From: Halomonas cupida
GTDB lineage: Bacteria > Pseudomonadota > Gammaproteobacteria > Pseudomonadales > Halomonadaceae
Direction: 5' to 3'
Length of the DNA: 64,000 nt
Assembly (NCBI RefSeq): GCF_900142755.1
Contig: NZ_FRCA01000002.1
Coordinates: forward strand, 248,001 to 312,000
Shown: piece by piece, positions 27,232-36,166 of the stretch
Layout: every line of letters starts with the position of its first letter
Numbering within the stretch: position 1 is the first letter of the stretch
Translations under genes and position numbers: made by a program
The notes under the pieces: generated by a model
The model's input: the letters and a program-made list of their open reading frames with translations, nothing else
Databases searched by the model: none
What the model was told of the DNA's origin: nothing

Positions 27232-28746
27232 ATGTGCTCGTTACGGATTGTCGTGGATCGTCACGACGACTGGCGCCCCTATTATCCCACCGATGATCTG
27301 ATCGACGCCGATGGTTACCTGTCGCGGACCGAGGCCGACCACCAGCATCAGGTGATCAACCTGTGCTCCGATCTCGACTATCTGGGCACCGGCTACTATG
27401 TCTCGCTGCTGGCCCAGGCTCGTGGCGATCGTGTCCTGCCCAGCGTCGATACGCTCAACACCCTGCGTCGCAAGTCGACCACCGACATGCAGCTGGAAGG
27501 ACTGGCCTCCATACTGGAGGAGCTGTCGCGTAACCCCGAGGCTCAACAGTTGCCGGACACTCTCGGCCTCAAGGTCATGTTCGGTGAGTGTGCTGAGTCA
27601 CTACTGGCACGCCTGGCACGTCGACTGTTCGAGCGTCTGCCCTGCCCGTTGCTGGATGTGCGCCTGGTTCGCAAGTCGAATACCTGGCGCCTCAGCCGCA
27701 TCAAGCCGCTGCGCCTCAAGGATCTGCAAGGTGTGGAGCAGGACCAGTTTGCTCGTGCTCTCAACCGTCACTCACGCAAGATATGGCGCACTCCTCGCGC
27801 AAGGCGCCGCTATCGTTTCGACCTGGCGATGCTGGTCAATCCCGAGGAGCGTCTGCCGCCCAGCAACAAGGGGGCACTCAAGGCATTCATCCGCGCCGGT
27901 CGTCGTCAAGGCATTGATGTCTCGCTGATCACCCACCGCGATGCCGGCCGTCTGGCGGAATTCGACGGACTCTTCATCCGCGAAACGACGTCACTCGATC
28001 ATCACACCTGGCGCCTGGCTCGGCGGGCCGAACATGAAGATCTGGTAGTCATCGATGCCCCGCAGGATATTCTGCGCTGTACCAACAAGGTTTACTTGCA
28101 TGAGTTACTCCGGGCTCGTGGTATTCCTGCCCCTAACGGACAGCTGCTGAAGAAGGCATCGGCAACCCGGCTACTCGCCCAGGCCGAGCGGCTTGACTAC
28201 CCGCTGGTGCTGAAGATTCCCGACGGCGCTTTTTCCCGGGGCATTGTCAAGGTGACCTCGCCGGCGCAACTGGTGGAGGAAGCCACAAGGCTGTTCGCTT
28301 CTTCCGATCTACTGTTGTTGCAGGAATGGCTGCCCACCGAGTTCGACTGGCGCATCGGCGTGCTCGATGGCAAGCCACTGTTTGCCAGCCGCTACTTCAT
28401 GGCACGTGGTCATTGGCAGATCTATGACCATTCCAGCGCGCGGGTGAAGAGTGGTGGCTTTACCACTCACCCTGTGGAGGATGTGCCACGTGCCGTGATC
28501 CATACGGCGCTGAAGGCCACCCGCCTGATCGGCCAGGGCCTGTATGGCGTGGACCTCAAACAGAGCGGCAAACGAGTCGTGGTCATCGAGGTCAATGACA
28601 ATCCCAATATCGATGCCGGCATCGAGGATGCGGTGCTTGGCAACCAGCTCTACGATCGAGTGATGCAGGTATTTCTCACCCGCATGGAAGCCAGACGTCA
28701 CCACCTGGCTCGCTCCCTGCCGGGCCGCCAGACCAGCGCAGGCTGA
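27232..28746 (+). CDS. RimK-family ATP-grasp ligase with N-terminal RLAN-type domain
   Basis: A 504-residue protein. The ATG at 27232 (MCSLRIVVDRHDDWRPYYPTD) follows a GAGGAA site; the longer open frame upstream is not supported. Residues 1-200 form the RimK-like N-terminal domain, and the rest is an ATP-grasp domain with LLRARGIPAPNGQLL, YPLVLKIPDGAFSRGIVKV, LLLLQEWLPTEFDWRIGVLDG and the metal-binding EVNDNPNIDAG. RimK-type enzymes add glutamate or similar residues to proteins or small acceptors; the acceptor here is unknown. Confidence 0.9.
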   Translation: MCSLRIVVDRHDDWRPYYPTDDLIDADGYLSRTEADHQHQVINLCSDLDYLGTGYYVSLLAQARGDRVLPSVDTLNTLRRKSTTDMQLEGLASILEELSRNPEAQQLPDTLGLKVMFGECAESLLARLARRLFERLPCPLLDVRLVRKSNTWRLSRIKPLRLKDLQGVEQDQFARALNRHSRKIWRTPRARRRYRFDLAMLVNPEERLPPSNKGALKAFIRAGRRQGIDVSLITHRDAGRLAEFDGLFIRETTSLDHHTWRLARRAEHEDLVVIDAPQDILRCTNKVYLHELLRARGIPAPNGQLLKKASATRLLAQAERLDYPLVLKIPDGAFSRGIVKVTSPAQLVEEATRLFASSDLLLLQEWLPTEFDWRIGVLDGKPLFASRYFMARGHWQIYDHSSARVKSGGFTTHPVEDVPRAVIHTALKATRLIGQGLYGVDLKQSGKRVVVIEVNDNPNIDAGIEDAVLGNQLYDRVMQVFLTRMEARRHHLARSLPGRQTSAG

Positions 28747-28805
28747 CGTGGGCTGGCGTCTGCGCTACGCTGCCAGATCTCGTTCACGGCGCCGGAGGCC
28801 TTCCC

Positions 28806-29417
28806 ATGACAGATCACGACTCGCAAAGGAATACTCGACACAAGAAGGCCATGCAGAAACTCAAGTCCCATGTTGATGAGAAAGTGGCCGCCGCCGACGA
28901 GGAGCGCGGCTTGATGCTGGTCTTCACCGGCAATGGCAAGGGCAAGACCACTGCCGCCTGGGGCACTGTCACCCGCGCCCTGGGTTACGGCTACCGGGTT
29001 GCCGTGGTGCAGTTCATCAAGGGACTCTGGGAGTGCGGTGAACGCGAGAAGTTGATGGCCGACGACAATCTCGAGGTTGCCATCATGGCCACCGGCTTCA
29101 CCTGGGATACCCAGAATCGTGAGAGCGATACCGCCGCCTGTCTCGAAGTCTGGGAACAGGCCGAGCGTATGCTGGCAGACCCGGAAGTCTATCTGGTGGT
29201 GCTCGACGAGATCACCTATATGCTCAAGTTCGGCTACCTGGACATCAAAAGAGTGCGCAACGCCCTGAACAACCGTCCAGCCGAACAGACGGTCATCATT
29301 ACCGGTCGCAACGCCCACCGCGAGCTGGTGGAGATGGCCGACACCGTGACCGAAATGAACGAGGTCAAGCATGGCTTCAACAACGGCCTGAAGGCACGCC
29401 GCGGCATCGATTTCTGA
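28806..29417 (+). CDS. cobO: Cob(I)yrinic acid a,c-diamide adenosyltransferase
   Basis: A 203-residue CobO/BtuR enzyme that transfers the adenosyl group from ATP to cob(I)alamin or its precursor. The P-loop FTGNGKGKTTAAWG (about residues 40-53) and the helices GYRVAVVQFIKG, LVVLDEITYMLKFGY and ITGRNAHRELVEMAD are all present. No other corrinoid gene is visible, so a role in cobamide salvage is likely. Confidence 0.96.
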   Translation: MTDHDSQRNTRHKKAMQKLKSHVDEKVAAADEERGLMLVFTGNGKGKTTAAWGTVTRALGYGYRVAVVQFIKGLWECGEREKLMADDNLEVAIMATGFTWDTQNRESDTAACLEVWEQAERMLADPEVYLVVLDEITYMLKFGYLDIKRVRNALNNRPAEQTVIITGRNAHRELVEMADTVTEMNEVKHGFNNGLKARRGIDF

Positions 29418-29488
29418 TCTGGCGTCGATTGATCCGCCATCAACTGATTTTCCACCATCTGATCTGCCACCTACCGCGCGTACGATAT

Positions 29489-29657
29489 ATTAACCCGGCA
29501 TGCTGTCATGTTGGGTTAATGGCGGCACAGGGACGTGCCGCCGTCGGTCATCAGGCCGACGCGAGACCGCACCACACCAGCAGATCCGCGCATCTGCGCC
29601 AGTGGGATGCGGACGACAATCAAATCGATCAGGATGAGCTATTTGATTGCCATGTTA
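29489..29657 (+). repeat. Multi-hairpin dispersed repeat, copy B
   Basis: First of two tandem units starting 71 bp after cobO. Compared with copy A, the third hairpin reads GTCGGTC/GGCCGAC, where the change is a G-U-compatible one, and the right arm of the long stem is diverged (GTGGGATGCGG). Confidence 0.92.
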
Positions 29658-29827
29658 TTAACCCGGCATCCTTTTATGTTGGGTTAATAGCGGCACACGG
29701 ACGTGCCGCCGTCGGCCATCAGGCCGACGCGAGACCGCACCACACCAGCAGATCCGCGCATCTGCGCCAGTGGGGTGCGGACGACAATCAAATCGATCAG
29801 GATGAGCTATTTGATTGCCATGTTAAT
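29657..29827 (+). repeat. Multi-hairpin dispersed repeat, copy C
   Basis: Second tandem unit; it shares the ATTA junction with copy B. All five hairpins can be recognised, with the long stem arm reading GTGGGGTGCGG and the second hairpin loop changed to ACGGAC. Confidence 0.92.
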
Positions 29828-30369
29828 AGCTCGGACTGATGCTCAAGCGTCAGCCCGAGCCAACACCTGGGTGCCGAATCATCCCCGAACCACTGGCCTC
29901 ATGCTCCCCAGGTGTCATTGCCCTGTTTCCTGTCACCCGCTGCGAAGCCGCGCTTGTGGTCGATAATCTGTGTGTCTGCCATCCCCGACGTAGCCGACCG
30001 CATACACATATCATGCTGTTTTAATTGATATTTAATACTCATCCCGAATTTACGTCGCCCACTGGCGACGTATTTGGCGCAACGGCGTCTGTCTTCTTTG
30101 TCGGAACCATCGCCTCCCATCAAATAAAACACTGTTCACAAACAAAAATTCCGTTGCTGGATCAGTTCTTGCACCTCATCGCTACCAAACACGCGGTCCA
30201 GGCCTCGTTGCCCGGCTAGATGCCCGGACGAGCGCCGACTACCGCCCCCAGTGACGCCCGCCGCCGGCTACGGTATGCGCCTCCAGCGCATGCCCTGGCC
30301 GGTGCCGGTCGGCGCCTGACGCAGCAACTGGGAGCCCCTTTTGACTGAAGTGACGCGAGGAGGTCATTG
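29828..30369 (+). promoter_or_regulatory. Upstream region of the polyuronate operon
   Basis: About 540 bp without a credible gene. It holds an imperfect inverted pair ACACCTGGG/CCCCAGGTGT (about 29871-29916), an AT-rich stretch (30005-30050) suitable for a promoter, and a perfect hairpin TACGTCGCC-CACT-GGCGACGTA (30051-30072). A strong GAGGAGG site lies just before the ATG at 30370. No sigma-factor consensus could be fixed with confidence. Confidence 0.45.
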
Positions 30370-31716
30370 ATGAAGATCACCATTCATGGTTCCGGCTATG
30401 TGGGACTGGTTACCGGCGCCTGCCTGGCAGACGTGGGACATGACGTCGTCTGTGTCGATGTGGATCAGATCAAGATTGCCAGCCTCAAGCAGGGTAACGT
30501 GCCAATTCACGAACCAGGTCTCGAAGACTTGATTCGCTACAACCTGGAAAGCGGTCGTCTGCGGTTCACCTCCAACCCGGAGGAAGGTGTCGAGCATGGC
30601 TTGTTACAGTTCATCGCCGTAGGCACGCCCCCCGATGAAGACGGCAGCGCCGACCTCACTCATGTGCTCAAGGTGGCACGCAGCATTGGTCAGCACATGG
30701 GTGATTACCGAGTCATCGTCAACAAGTCGACGGTACCTGTCGGCACTGCCGACCGGGTCCATCAGGCCATTCATGAAGTGCTTGAAGACCGCACGGAAAC
30801 ACTGGACTTCGATGTCTGCTCCAATCCTGAGTTCCTCAAGGAAGGCGCCGCCATCGAGGACTTCTCGCGCGGCGCTCGCATCGTGGTCGGCAGCGAGTCC
30901 GAGCGGGTTCAACGACTGATGCGTGAGTGCTATGCCCCCTATAGCCGCCAGAAGGACAAGCTGATCTTCATGGACGTGCGCAGCGCCGAGCTGACCAAAT
31001 ACGCCGCCAACGCCATGCTTGCCACCAAGATCAGCTTCATCAACGAAATCGCCAACCTGGCGGAAAGCCTCGGTGCCGATATCGAGCAGGTCCGTCACGG
31101 GATCGGCAGTGACCCGCGCATCGGTTATCACTTCATCTATCCCGGCTGTGGCTACGGTGGCTCCTGTTTCCCCAAGGACGTCAAGGCACTGGCCCGGACC
31201 GCTGGCGAAGTGGGCGCCCCGGCTCAGCTGTTGCATGCGGTGGAAGAGGTCAACGAAGCCCAGAAGTCGCGCCTGTTCGACAAGCTCAAGCAGGCCATGC
31301 ACGGCAACCTCAAGGGACGCACCATCGCCCTCTGGGGACTGGCATTCAAGCCCAATACCGATGATATGCGCGAGGCCCCCAGCCGCACCTTGATGGAGCA
31401 GCTATGGGCGGAAGGTGCGCGTGTTCAGGCCTATGACCCTGAGGCTTCCGCAGAGTGCCACCGCCTCTATGGCGAGCGCCCGGATCTGTGCCTGTCCCGC
31501 CAGCGTGATGCCGCTCTGGAGGGTGCGGATGCCCTGGTCATCTGCACCGAATGGAAGGCGTTCCGCAGCGTGGATTTCGAATACATTGCCCGAACGCTCA
31601 ACCATCCGGTCATTGTCGATGGCCGCAATCTCTACTCGCCGGAAGACGTCAAACGTGCCGGACTCGACTACTACGCCATCGGGCGCGGTGACTCTCTGCG
31701 TCCGACCGGCCGCTGA
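30370..31716 (+). CDS. ugd: UDP-glucose 6-dehydrogenase-type sugar nucleotide dehydrogenase
   Basis: A 448-residue NAD-dependent enzyme that oxidises a nucleotide sugar to a uronic acid. The NAD site [20 protein letters not shown] is at the N-terminus, and the catalytic cysteine is in [14 protein letters not shown] (about residue 266). The stretch [17 protein letters not shown] is typical of UDP-glucose dehydrogenases. The GDP-mannose enzyme AlgD of alginate operons has GGSCLPKD-type sequence instead. It is first in an operon, 9 bp ahead of the Alg8-like gene, and so probably supplies UDP-glucuronate to that synthase. The start is the ATG at 30370, not the adjacent TTG. Confidence 0.88.
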   Translation: MKITIHGSGYVGLVTGACLADVGHDVVCVDVDQIKIASLKQGNVPIHEPGLEDLIRYNLESGRLRFTSNPEEGVEHGLLQFIAVGTPPDEDGSADLTHVLKVARSIGQHMGDYRVIVNKSTVPVGTADRVHQAIHEVLEDRTETLDFDVCSNPEFLKEGAAIEDFSRGARIVVGSESERVQRLMRECYAPYSRQKDKLIFMDVRSAELTKYAANAMLATKISFINEIANLAESLGADIEQVRHGIGSDPRIGYHFIYPGCGYGGSCFPKDVKALARTAGEVGAPAQLLHAVEEVNEAQKSRLFDKLKQAMHGNLKGRTIALWGLAFKPNTDDMREAPSRTLMEQLWAEGARVQAYDPEASAECHRLYGERPDLCLSRQRDAALEGADALVICTEWKAFRSVDFEYIARTLNHPVIVDGRNLYSPEDVKRAGLDYYAIGRGDSLRPTGR

Positions 31717-31725
31717 GGTCACGCC

Positions 31726-33321
31726 ATGTCGAATCTCCCCAGGCATGTTTCCGTGGCCAGCAAGGCCACGGAATTGACGGTACTGCTGCTGATGCTGGCC
31801 CTGCTGATCGTGTTGATCAGTGAGTTGCCACGCGAGATCTTCTCGACCGAGTCGAAGAGCTTCTTCTTTGCCATCGGTGCGGTCGGCAGTTGGCGTTACA
31901 GCTGGTGGTTCATCCAGGCCCTGCGCTCGGTATGGTACAACCGGCGAATCTTCCCGCGCATGCGTGCCGAAGCCGATGCGCTGGGCGAGTCGGGTCTGCC
32001 ACCCGAGCTGTACGTTCTGTGCACGTCCTTTCGTATCGACCCTCCGGTCTGCTACCGCGTCTATGACGCCCTGATCCGCGAGGTTCGGAATTACGGCGTC
32101 CCGACCACGATATTCGCCTCGGTCTCTGATCAGACCGACGTCGATATCATCGGCCATGTCCTTCAGGACCACGGCTGGCCGGCCAACATCGAGCTGCGTT
32201 ACATGTTCCAGAAGGGCGACGGCAAGCGCTCGGCCATGGCCGAGGTATTGCGAGCCATCTCACGCCGTGCGCCGGCTCCCGGGGCGCTGCTGATCTCCAT
32301 GGACGGTGACATCCTGCTCGAACCGGACACCCTGGAACGCTCACTGTCGTTCTTCGCCCTGCGCGATGACCTTGGCGCCTTGACCACCAACAACAGCGCC
32401 ATTGTCACCGGTACTGATGCTACCGCCGAGTGGTACGACCTACGCTATGCCCAGCGTCATCTGGTGATGAGCTCCATGTCAGTCTCCGAGCGCCTGCTGG
32501 TGCTGACAGGACGCTACAGTGTGTTCCGTGCAGACCTGGCCACTCATCCGACCTTCATCGAGATGGTCGAGAACGATCATGTCAATCACTGGCGCTTCGG
32601 CAACTTCAAGTTCCTCTCCGGCGATGACAAGTCGACCTGGTACTGGCTGCTGAAGAACGGCTGGAAGATGCTCTACATCCCTGATGTCTTCGTCACTGGC
32701 TTCGAGGAGCTACCCGACCGCAAGCGCTTCTTCGCCTCGACCACCGATCTGATGCGGCGCTGGTACGGCAACATGCTGCGTACCAGCGGACGCGCTATCG
32801 CTCTGGGCCCGAGGCCCATGGGGCTATTTACGTGGTGGAGCCTGGTCGACCAACGGCTCTCGATGTGGACGACCTTGATCGGCCCCAGCGTAGCGATACT
32901 GGTAACCCTGTTTATCCGGCCATCCTTCATCTTCGTCTATGCCCTGTGGATTCTGATGACCCGGGGTATCTCGACGTTGATTCTGGCCTGGCAGCGTGGG
33001 CGTTACAGCCTGCTGTGGATACCGCTCATCTATTACAACCAGGTCTACGGCGCGCTGCTCAAGACCTGGGTGAGTTTCCGCTTCAACCGCCAGAAGTGGT
33101 CTCGCCAGGGTATTTCCGCCGGTGAACCCGACTCCCTTGCCGCCGCTCGGCGCCAGCGACGCATGGGGCACCTCCTGCATGGTTTCCACGTCTGCCTGAT
33201 GGTCTTCGTGCTGCTGCTGGCCACGGGGGTGCTCAAGGCACCCGACCGCGTGTCCCTGCAGATTCTCGACCCCGGCAAGCCGACACCTGCCAGCGCGCCA
33301 GCTCCCCATGAGAGCCCCTGA
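31726..33321 (+). CDS. alg8: Alg8-like processive glycosyltransferase 2 (polyuronate synthase)
   Basis: A 531-residue membrane GT2 enzyme. Two N-terminal membrane helices precede the catalytic domain with the nucleotide-binding DGD (ISMDGDILLEPD), the acidic ENDH, and FLSGDDKSTWYWLLKNGW, a version of the QxxRW region characteristic of Alg8. Four or more helices follow (LIGPSVAILVTLFI, FIFVYALWILMT, LLHGFHVCLMVFVLLLA). Alg8 polymerises mannuronate in alginate makers. Because the donor enzyme here is Ugd-like, the polymer may be built from glucuronate instead. Confidence 0.85.
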   Translation: MSNLPRHVSVASKATELTVLLLMLALLIVLISELPREIFSTESKSFFFAIGAVGSWRYSWWFIQALRSVWYNRRIFPRMRAEADALGESGLPPELYVLCTSFRIDPPVCYRVYDALIREVRNYGVPTTIFASVSDQTDVDIIGHVLQDHGWPANIELRYMFQKGDGKRSAMAEVLRAISRRAPAPGALLISMDGDILLEPDTLERSLSFFALRDDLGALTTNNSAIVTGTDATAEWYDLRYAQRHLVMSSMSVSERLLVLTGRYSVFRADLATHPTFIEMVENDHVNHWRFGNFKFLSGDDKSTWYWLLKNGWKMLYIPDVFVTGFEELPDRKRFFASTTDLMRRWYGNMLRTSGRAIALGPRPMGLFTWWSLVDQRLSMWTTLIGPSVAILVTLFIRPSFIFVYALWILMTRGISTLILAWQRGRYSLLWIPLIYYNQVYGALLKTWVSFRFNRQKWSRQGISAGEPDSLAAARRQRRMGHLLHGFHVCLMVFVLLLATGVLKAPDRVSLQILDPGKPTPASAPAPHESP

Positions 33322-33341
33322 TCAGACACAAGGAATCCGCC

Positions 33342-35153
33342 ATGAGCGACTATTTCGCCAACGACAATGATATCGAAACCCGGGATATCGAAACCCGGGA
33401 TATCGAAACCCGGGATCCTGAAGCCCGAGCCCCTGAAACTCGAGACTTTGGGACTCGAGCCCCTGACAACCGCGATTTCGACTCCCGTGCCCTCCCCCGC
33501 GACTCGGACCACCGTGATCTCGGCATGAACAGACATGACGACCGTGGGTCCGGCCCTTATGGCCGGGCTGGAGCCGACCGCTCCTCACGAGCCGCCATAC
33601 CGGCCCACTTCAGTGGTGGGCGCCGCGAGGATGGTGAGCGCCGTGAACCCCACCTGTCGGAAGAGCCGCCTGCTGCCGATACCGCCCCCCATGAGGCTCC
33701 GGCCAGCACAGGTGCGCCACTGTCCCATGAGCGCCGCGATGAGCGCCGCTTCATCCGTGTGAATGCCAGCTTCGAGGTACGCTTCGAGGACGGGAACCGC
33801 TTCCGAGGCGTCGACGTGAGTCAGGGCGGATTCGCCCTCGAGACTCCGCGCCCGATGCGTGACCAGGCCCGAATACGTGGTGAACTGGCCATCCTTACTT
33901 CAGGTACCGAACTACTGGTTCCGGTAACGGCTGAATGTCGCCATTGTCAGGCTCAACCTGGCCGTAGAAGCCACTATATCGCTGGCTTCGAGATCCTGGA
34001 TATCAGCCCCGCCCATCTCGAGTTGCTGCGTCAGGTCGTGCGCGCTCACCTCTCGGGGCGCCCGCTGGATGTGCAGAACCTGCTGCAGGGCGAGGATCCC
34101 CAGACTCCGCGCAAGCGACGTAGCACCGGGAGCGCACCGCAACCCATTCAACGGCCTCCCAAACCACTGGGCCGTTACGTGGCGTTGTTCATGGCCTTCG
34201 CCGTGCTGGCTGTGGTCGCTGCCGCCACCGCCTACCGCAACTTCATGTTGATCGAGCCCAGCTTCGCTGCCGTGACTGCACCGCGTATCGATATTCGCGC
34301 ACCGAGCCCCGGCATCCTCATGGCCCACGACCTGCAGGCGGGGGACAGCGTGGCCCGTGACGAACGCCTGACCCAGGTGAAGGACGTAGACCTGGAGTCG
34401 GATCTGATTCTGGCCGAGGCGGCGCAGCGCTATAACTCCCAGTTGATCGAGAACCTCGAAGAGAGCATCGACAATTCCAGCGGTCAGGATGTCAGCCTGG
34501 CCAACTCCGCCGAGCCCGCCAATGGCGAGTCGCTGAGCTTCGAGAACGTTTCTCCTGACGTGGCCAAGGCGCGTATTGAACAGTTCGAGACCGCACGGGA
34601 CTTCCAGAGCTCTCGCCTGACAGCCCTTCAGGCACGTCAGTCACAGAACGAGATCTACAGCCCCTGCGACTGCCTGGTGGCCTGGGCACTGAGTAGTGCT
34701 GACGGCACCTATATCAACGAGAGCGAGAAGATCATGACCCTGATTCGCACCGGCGAGGACGAGGTGATGGTCGAGGCGCTGGTGCATATGGAAGACATCG
34801 CACGTATCGAGCCGGATCAGTTGGCCTACATCTCGCTGCCGAATACCACTGGCCCGATCAGCGCCCGAGTTCGCAGTGTGGCACTGGATATCGAGCGCCA
34901 GCCACGAGCCGGCTTTCCCAGTTGGGTCCGTCAGCAACAGAACGTAGCCAGCGTACTGCTGGTGCCTCAGCAGCCGATCCCCGTCGAGGCTGTCGGTACA
35001 CCGGTCGATGTGCGTTTCACCGAACAGCCGATGCTGGGGGCCACCGCTGAATGGATCTGGCAAGGCGGCCGTGCCGTCTTCCAGGGCGCCAGTCAGATGC
35101 TTGGTCTGGCTGACGATGAGACGTCGCAGGACCCACAGCAAGCCGCTCTGTAA
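33342..35153 (+). CDS. alg44: Alg44-like c-di-GMP receptor and co-polymerase
   Basis: A 603-residue protein. Residues 1-120 are low-complexity and include a DIETR repeat. A PilZ domain (about 125-230) carries the c-di-GMP motif RRDERRFIR and DVSQGG. One membrane helix (YVALFMAFAVLAVVAAATAY, about 285) leads to a periplasmic HlyD-like domain (DIRAPSPGILMAHDLQAGDSV and IYSPCDCLVAW). This is the Alg44 layout, in which c-di-GMP binding switches on the Alg8 synthase. The extended repetitive N-terminus is unusual; Pseudomonas Alg44 has about 390 residues. Confidence 0.85.
   Translation: MSDYFANDNDIETRDIETRDIETRDPEARAPETRDFGTRAPDNRDFDSRALPRDSDHRDLGMNRHDDRGSGPYGRAGADRSSRAAIPAHFSGGRREDGERREPHLSEEPPAADTAPHEAPASTGAPLSHERRDERRFIRVNASFEVRFEDGNRFRGVDVSQGGFALETPRPMRDQARIRGELAILTSGTELLVPVTAECRHCQAQPGRRSHYIAGFEILDISPAHLELLRQVVRAHLSGRPLDVQNLLQGEDPQTPRKRRSTGSAPQPIQRPPKPLGRYVALFMAFAVLAVVAAATAYRNFMLIEPSFAAVTAPRIDIRAPSPGILMAHDLQAGDSVARDERLTQVKDVDLESDLILAEAAQRYNSQLIENLEESIDNSSGQDVSLANSAEPANGESLSFENVSPDVAKARIEQFETARDFQSSRLTALQARQSQNEIYSPCDCLVAWALSSADGTYINESEKIMTLIRTGEDEVMVEALVHMEDIARIEPDQLAYISLPNTTGPISARVRSVALDIERQPRAGFPSWVRQQQNVASVLLVPQQPIPVEAVGTPVDVRFTEQPMLGATAEWIWQGGRAVFQGASQMLGLADDETSQDPQQAAL
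33369..33413 (+). repeat. 15-bp in-frame tandem repeat in the alg44-like gene
   Basis: Three perfect units GATATCGAAACCCGG at 33369, 33384 and 33399 encode DIETR three times. Degenerate versions continue to about 33500 (PEARAPETRDFGTRAPD). The unit resembles the 15-bp repeat in the trpI-like gene at about 10 of 15 positions. Confidence 0.95.
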
Positions 35154-35211
35154 TTCATCTTTCATACTGCGCTCCCGCGAAAGCCGGGGCGCAACAACAG
35201 GGACAAGCTTC

Positions 35212-36138
35212 ATGACATCAAGATTCATGCCTTCAGGATCCGCACTATTGCAGGCCCTGCTGTCCAGAACAGTACCCCTGAAAACCGCAACCGGAATGGG
35301 CTTGCTGGCCCTGCCATTGATGGCTGGCCTGTCGTTCAACGTGCAGGCCGATGACGATCAGCCTCAACTCAATGTTCCCGCAGTGGCACCCTGCTCCGCG
35401 CGCATGCCATTGGTGGCCGCCCCCTCTCCATTACCGACCAGTGCCGATGCCCATCAGGCAATCCGTGCAGGTTTCTCGACCGATCGCACCTGGGGTACTG
35501 AAGAGAATGTCGACCTGCTCAATGACGGCACGGCTACCGCCCTGCGCGTGACCTATCCCGAGGACACCTCCTCTCCGGGTGATACCGAGGTCGGCGGCGC
35601 CGGCTTCTACTCCGCCCCGCCAGCGCTCCAGGGGCGTGACCATGCCTGCCTGAGCTACCGCGTTCGCTTTGAATCGGGCTTCGATTTCGTCAAGGGCGGC
35701 AAGCTGCCCGGGCTGTATGGCGGCGAGGCACCCAGCGGAGGTGACGAGGTGACCGGCGAGAACGGCTTCTCGATGCGCTACATGTGGCGCGAGCAAGGCG
35801 CCGGAGAACTCTACGAATACGTCGTCAACAAGGACGATGATGACTATGGCGAGTCCGTCGGTCGCGGACAGTGGTATTTCCCCAGTGGTCAGTGGGTTCA
35901 ACTGGAACAGGAAGTCATCCTCAACGACCCGGGCCAGAGCAATGGCGTGGTACGCGTGTGGGTCGATGGCCAGCCTGTGCTGGAACAGCAGGGGTTGGTG
36001 TACCGCACCAGCGACTCGGTGCATATCGATGGGCTGATGTTCTCGACCTTCTTCGGTGGACACGGCGAGGAGTGGCGCACACCTCGTGACCAGCACGCCG
36101 ACTTTGCCGACTTCCGTATCCATGCCCCGGCCTCCTGA
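35212..36138 (+). CDS. Secreted polysaccharide lyase, PL14/PL20-like
   Basis: A 308-residue exported protein with a signal peptide ending near FNVQADDD. The start is the ATG at 35212. The mature part has a beta-jelly-roll pattern with KGGKLPGLYGGEAP, GFSMRYMWREQGAG, LNDPGQSNGVVRVWVDG and MFSTFFGGHGEEW, features shared by polysaccharide lyase families 14 and 20. PL20 enzymes cut beta-1,4-glucuronan and PL14 enzymes cut alginate or glucuronate polymers. Its place beside Ugd suggests a glucuronate-containing substrate. The role may be chain release or clean-up in the periplasm. Confidence 0.75.
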   Translation: MTSRFMPSGSALLQALLSRTVPLKTATGMGLLALPLMAGLSFNVQADDDQPQLNVPAVAPCSARMPLVAAPSPLPTSADAHQAIRAGFSTDRTWGTEENVDLLNDGTATALRVTYPEDTSSPGDTEVGGAGFYSAPPALQGRDHACLSYRVRFESGFDFVKGGKLPGLYGGEAPSGGDEVTGENGFSMRYMWREQGAGELYEYVVNKDDDDYGESVGRGQWYFPSGQWVQLEQEVILNDPGQSNGVVRVWVDGQPVLEQQGLVYRTSDSVHIDGLMFSTFFGGHGEEWRTPRDQHADFADFRIHAPAS

Positions 36139-36166
36139 GCACATGTCCTGTCGAGGAGACAACTTC

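Noticed and set aside
30370..31716. Identification as AlgD (GDP-mannose dehydrogenase)
   Set aside because: Operon position suggests it, but the catalytic region ([22 protein letters not shown]) is of the UDP-glucose dehydrogenase type.
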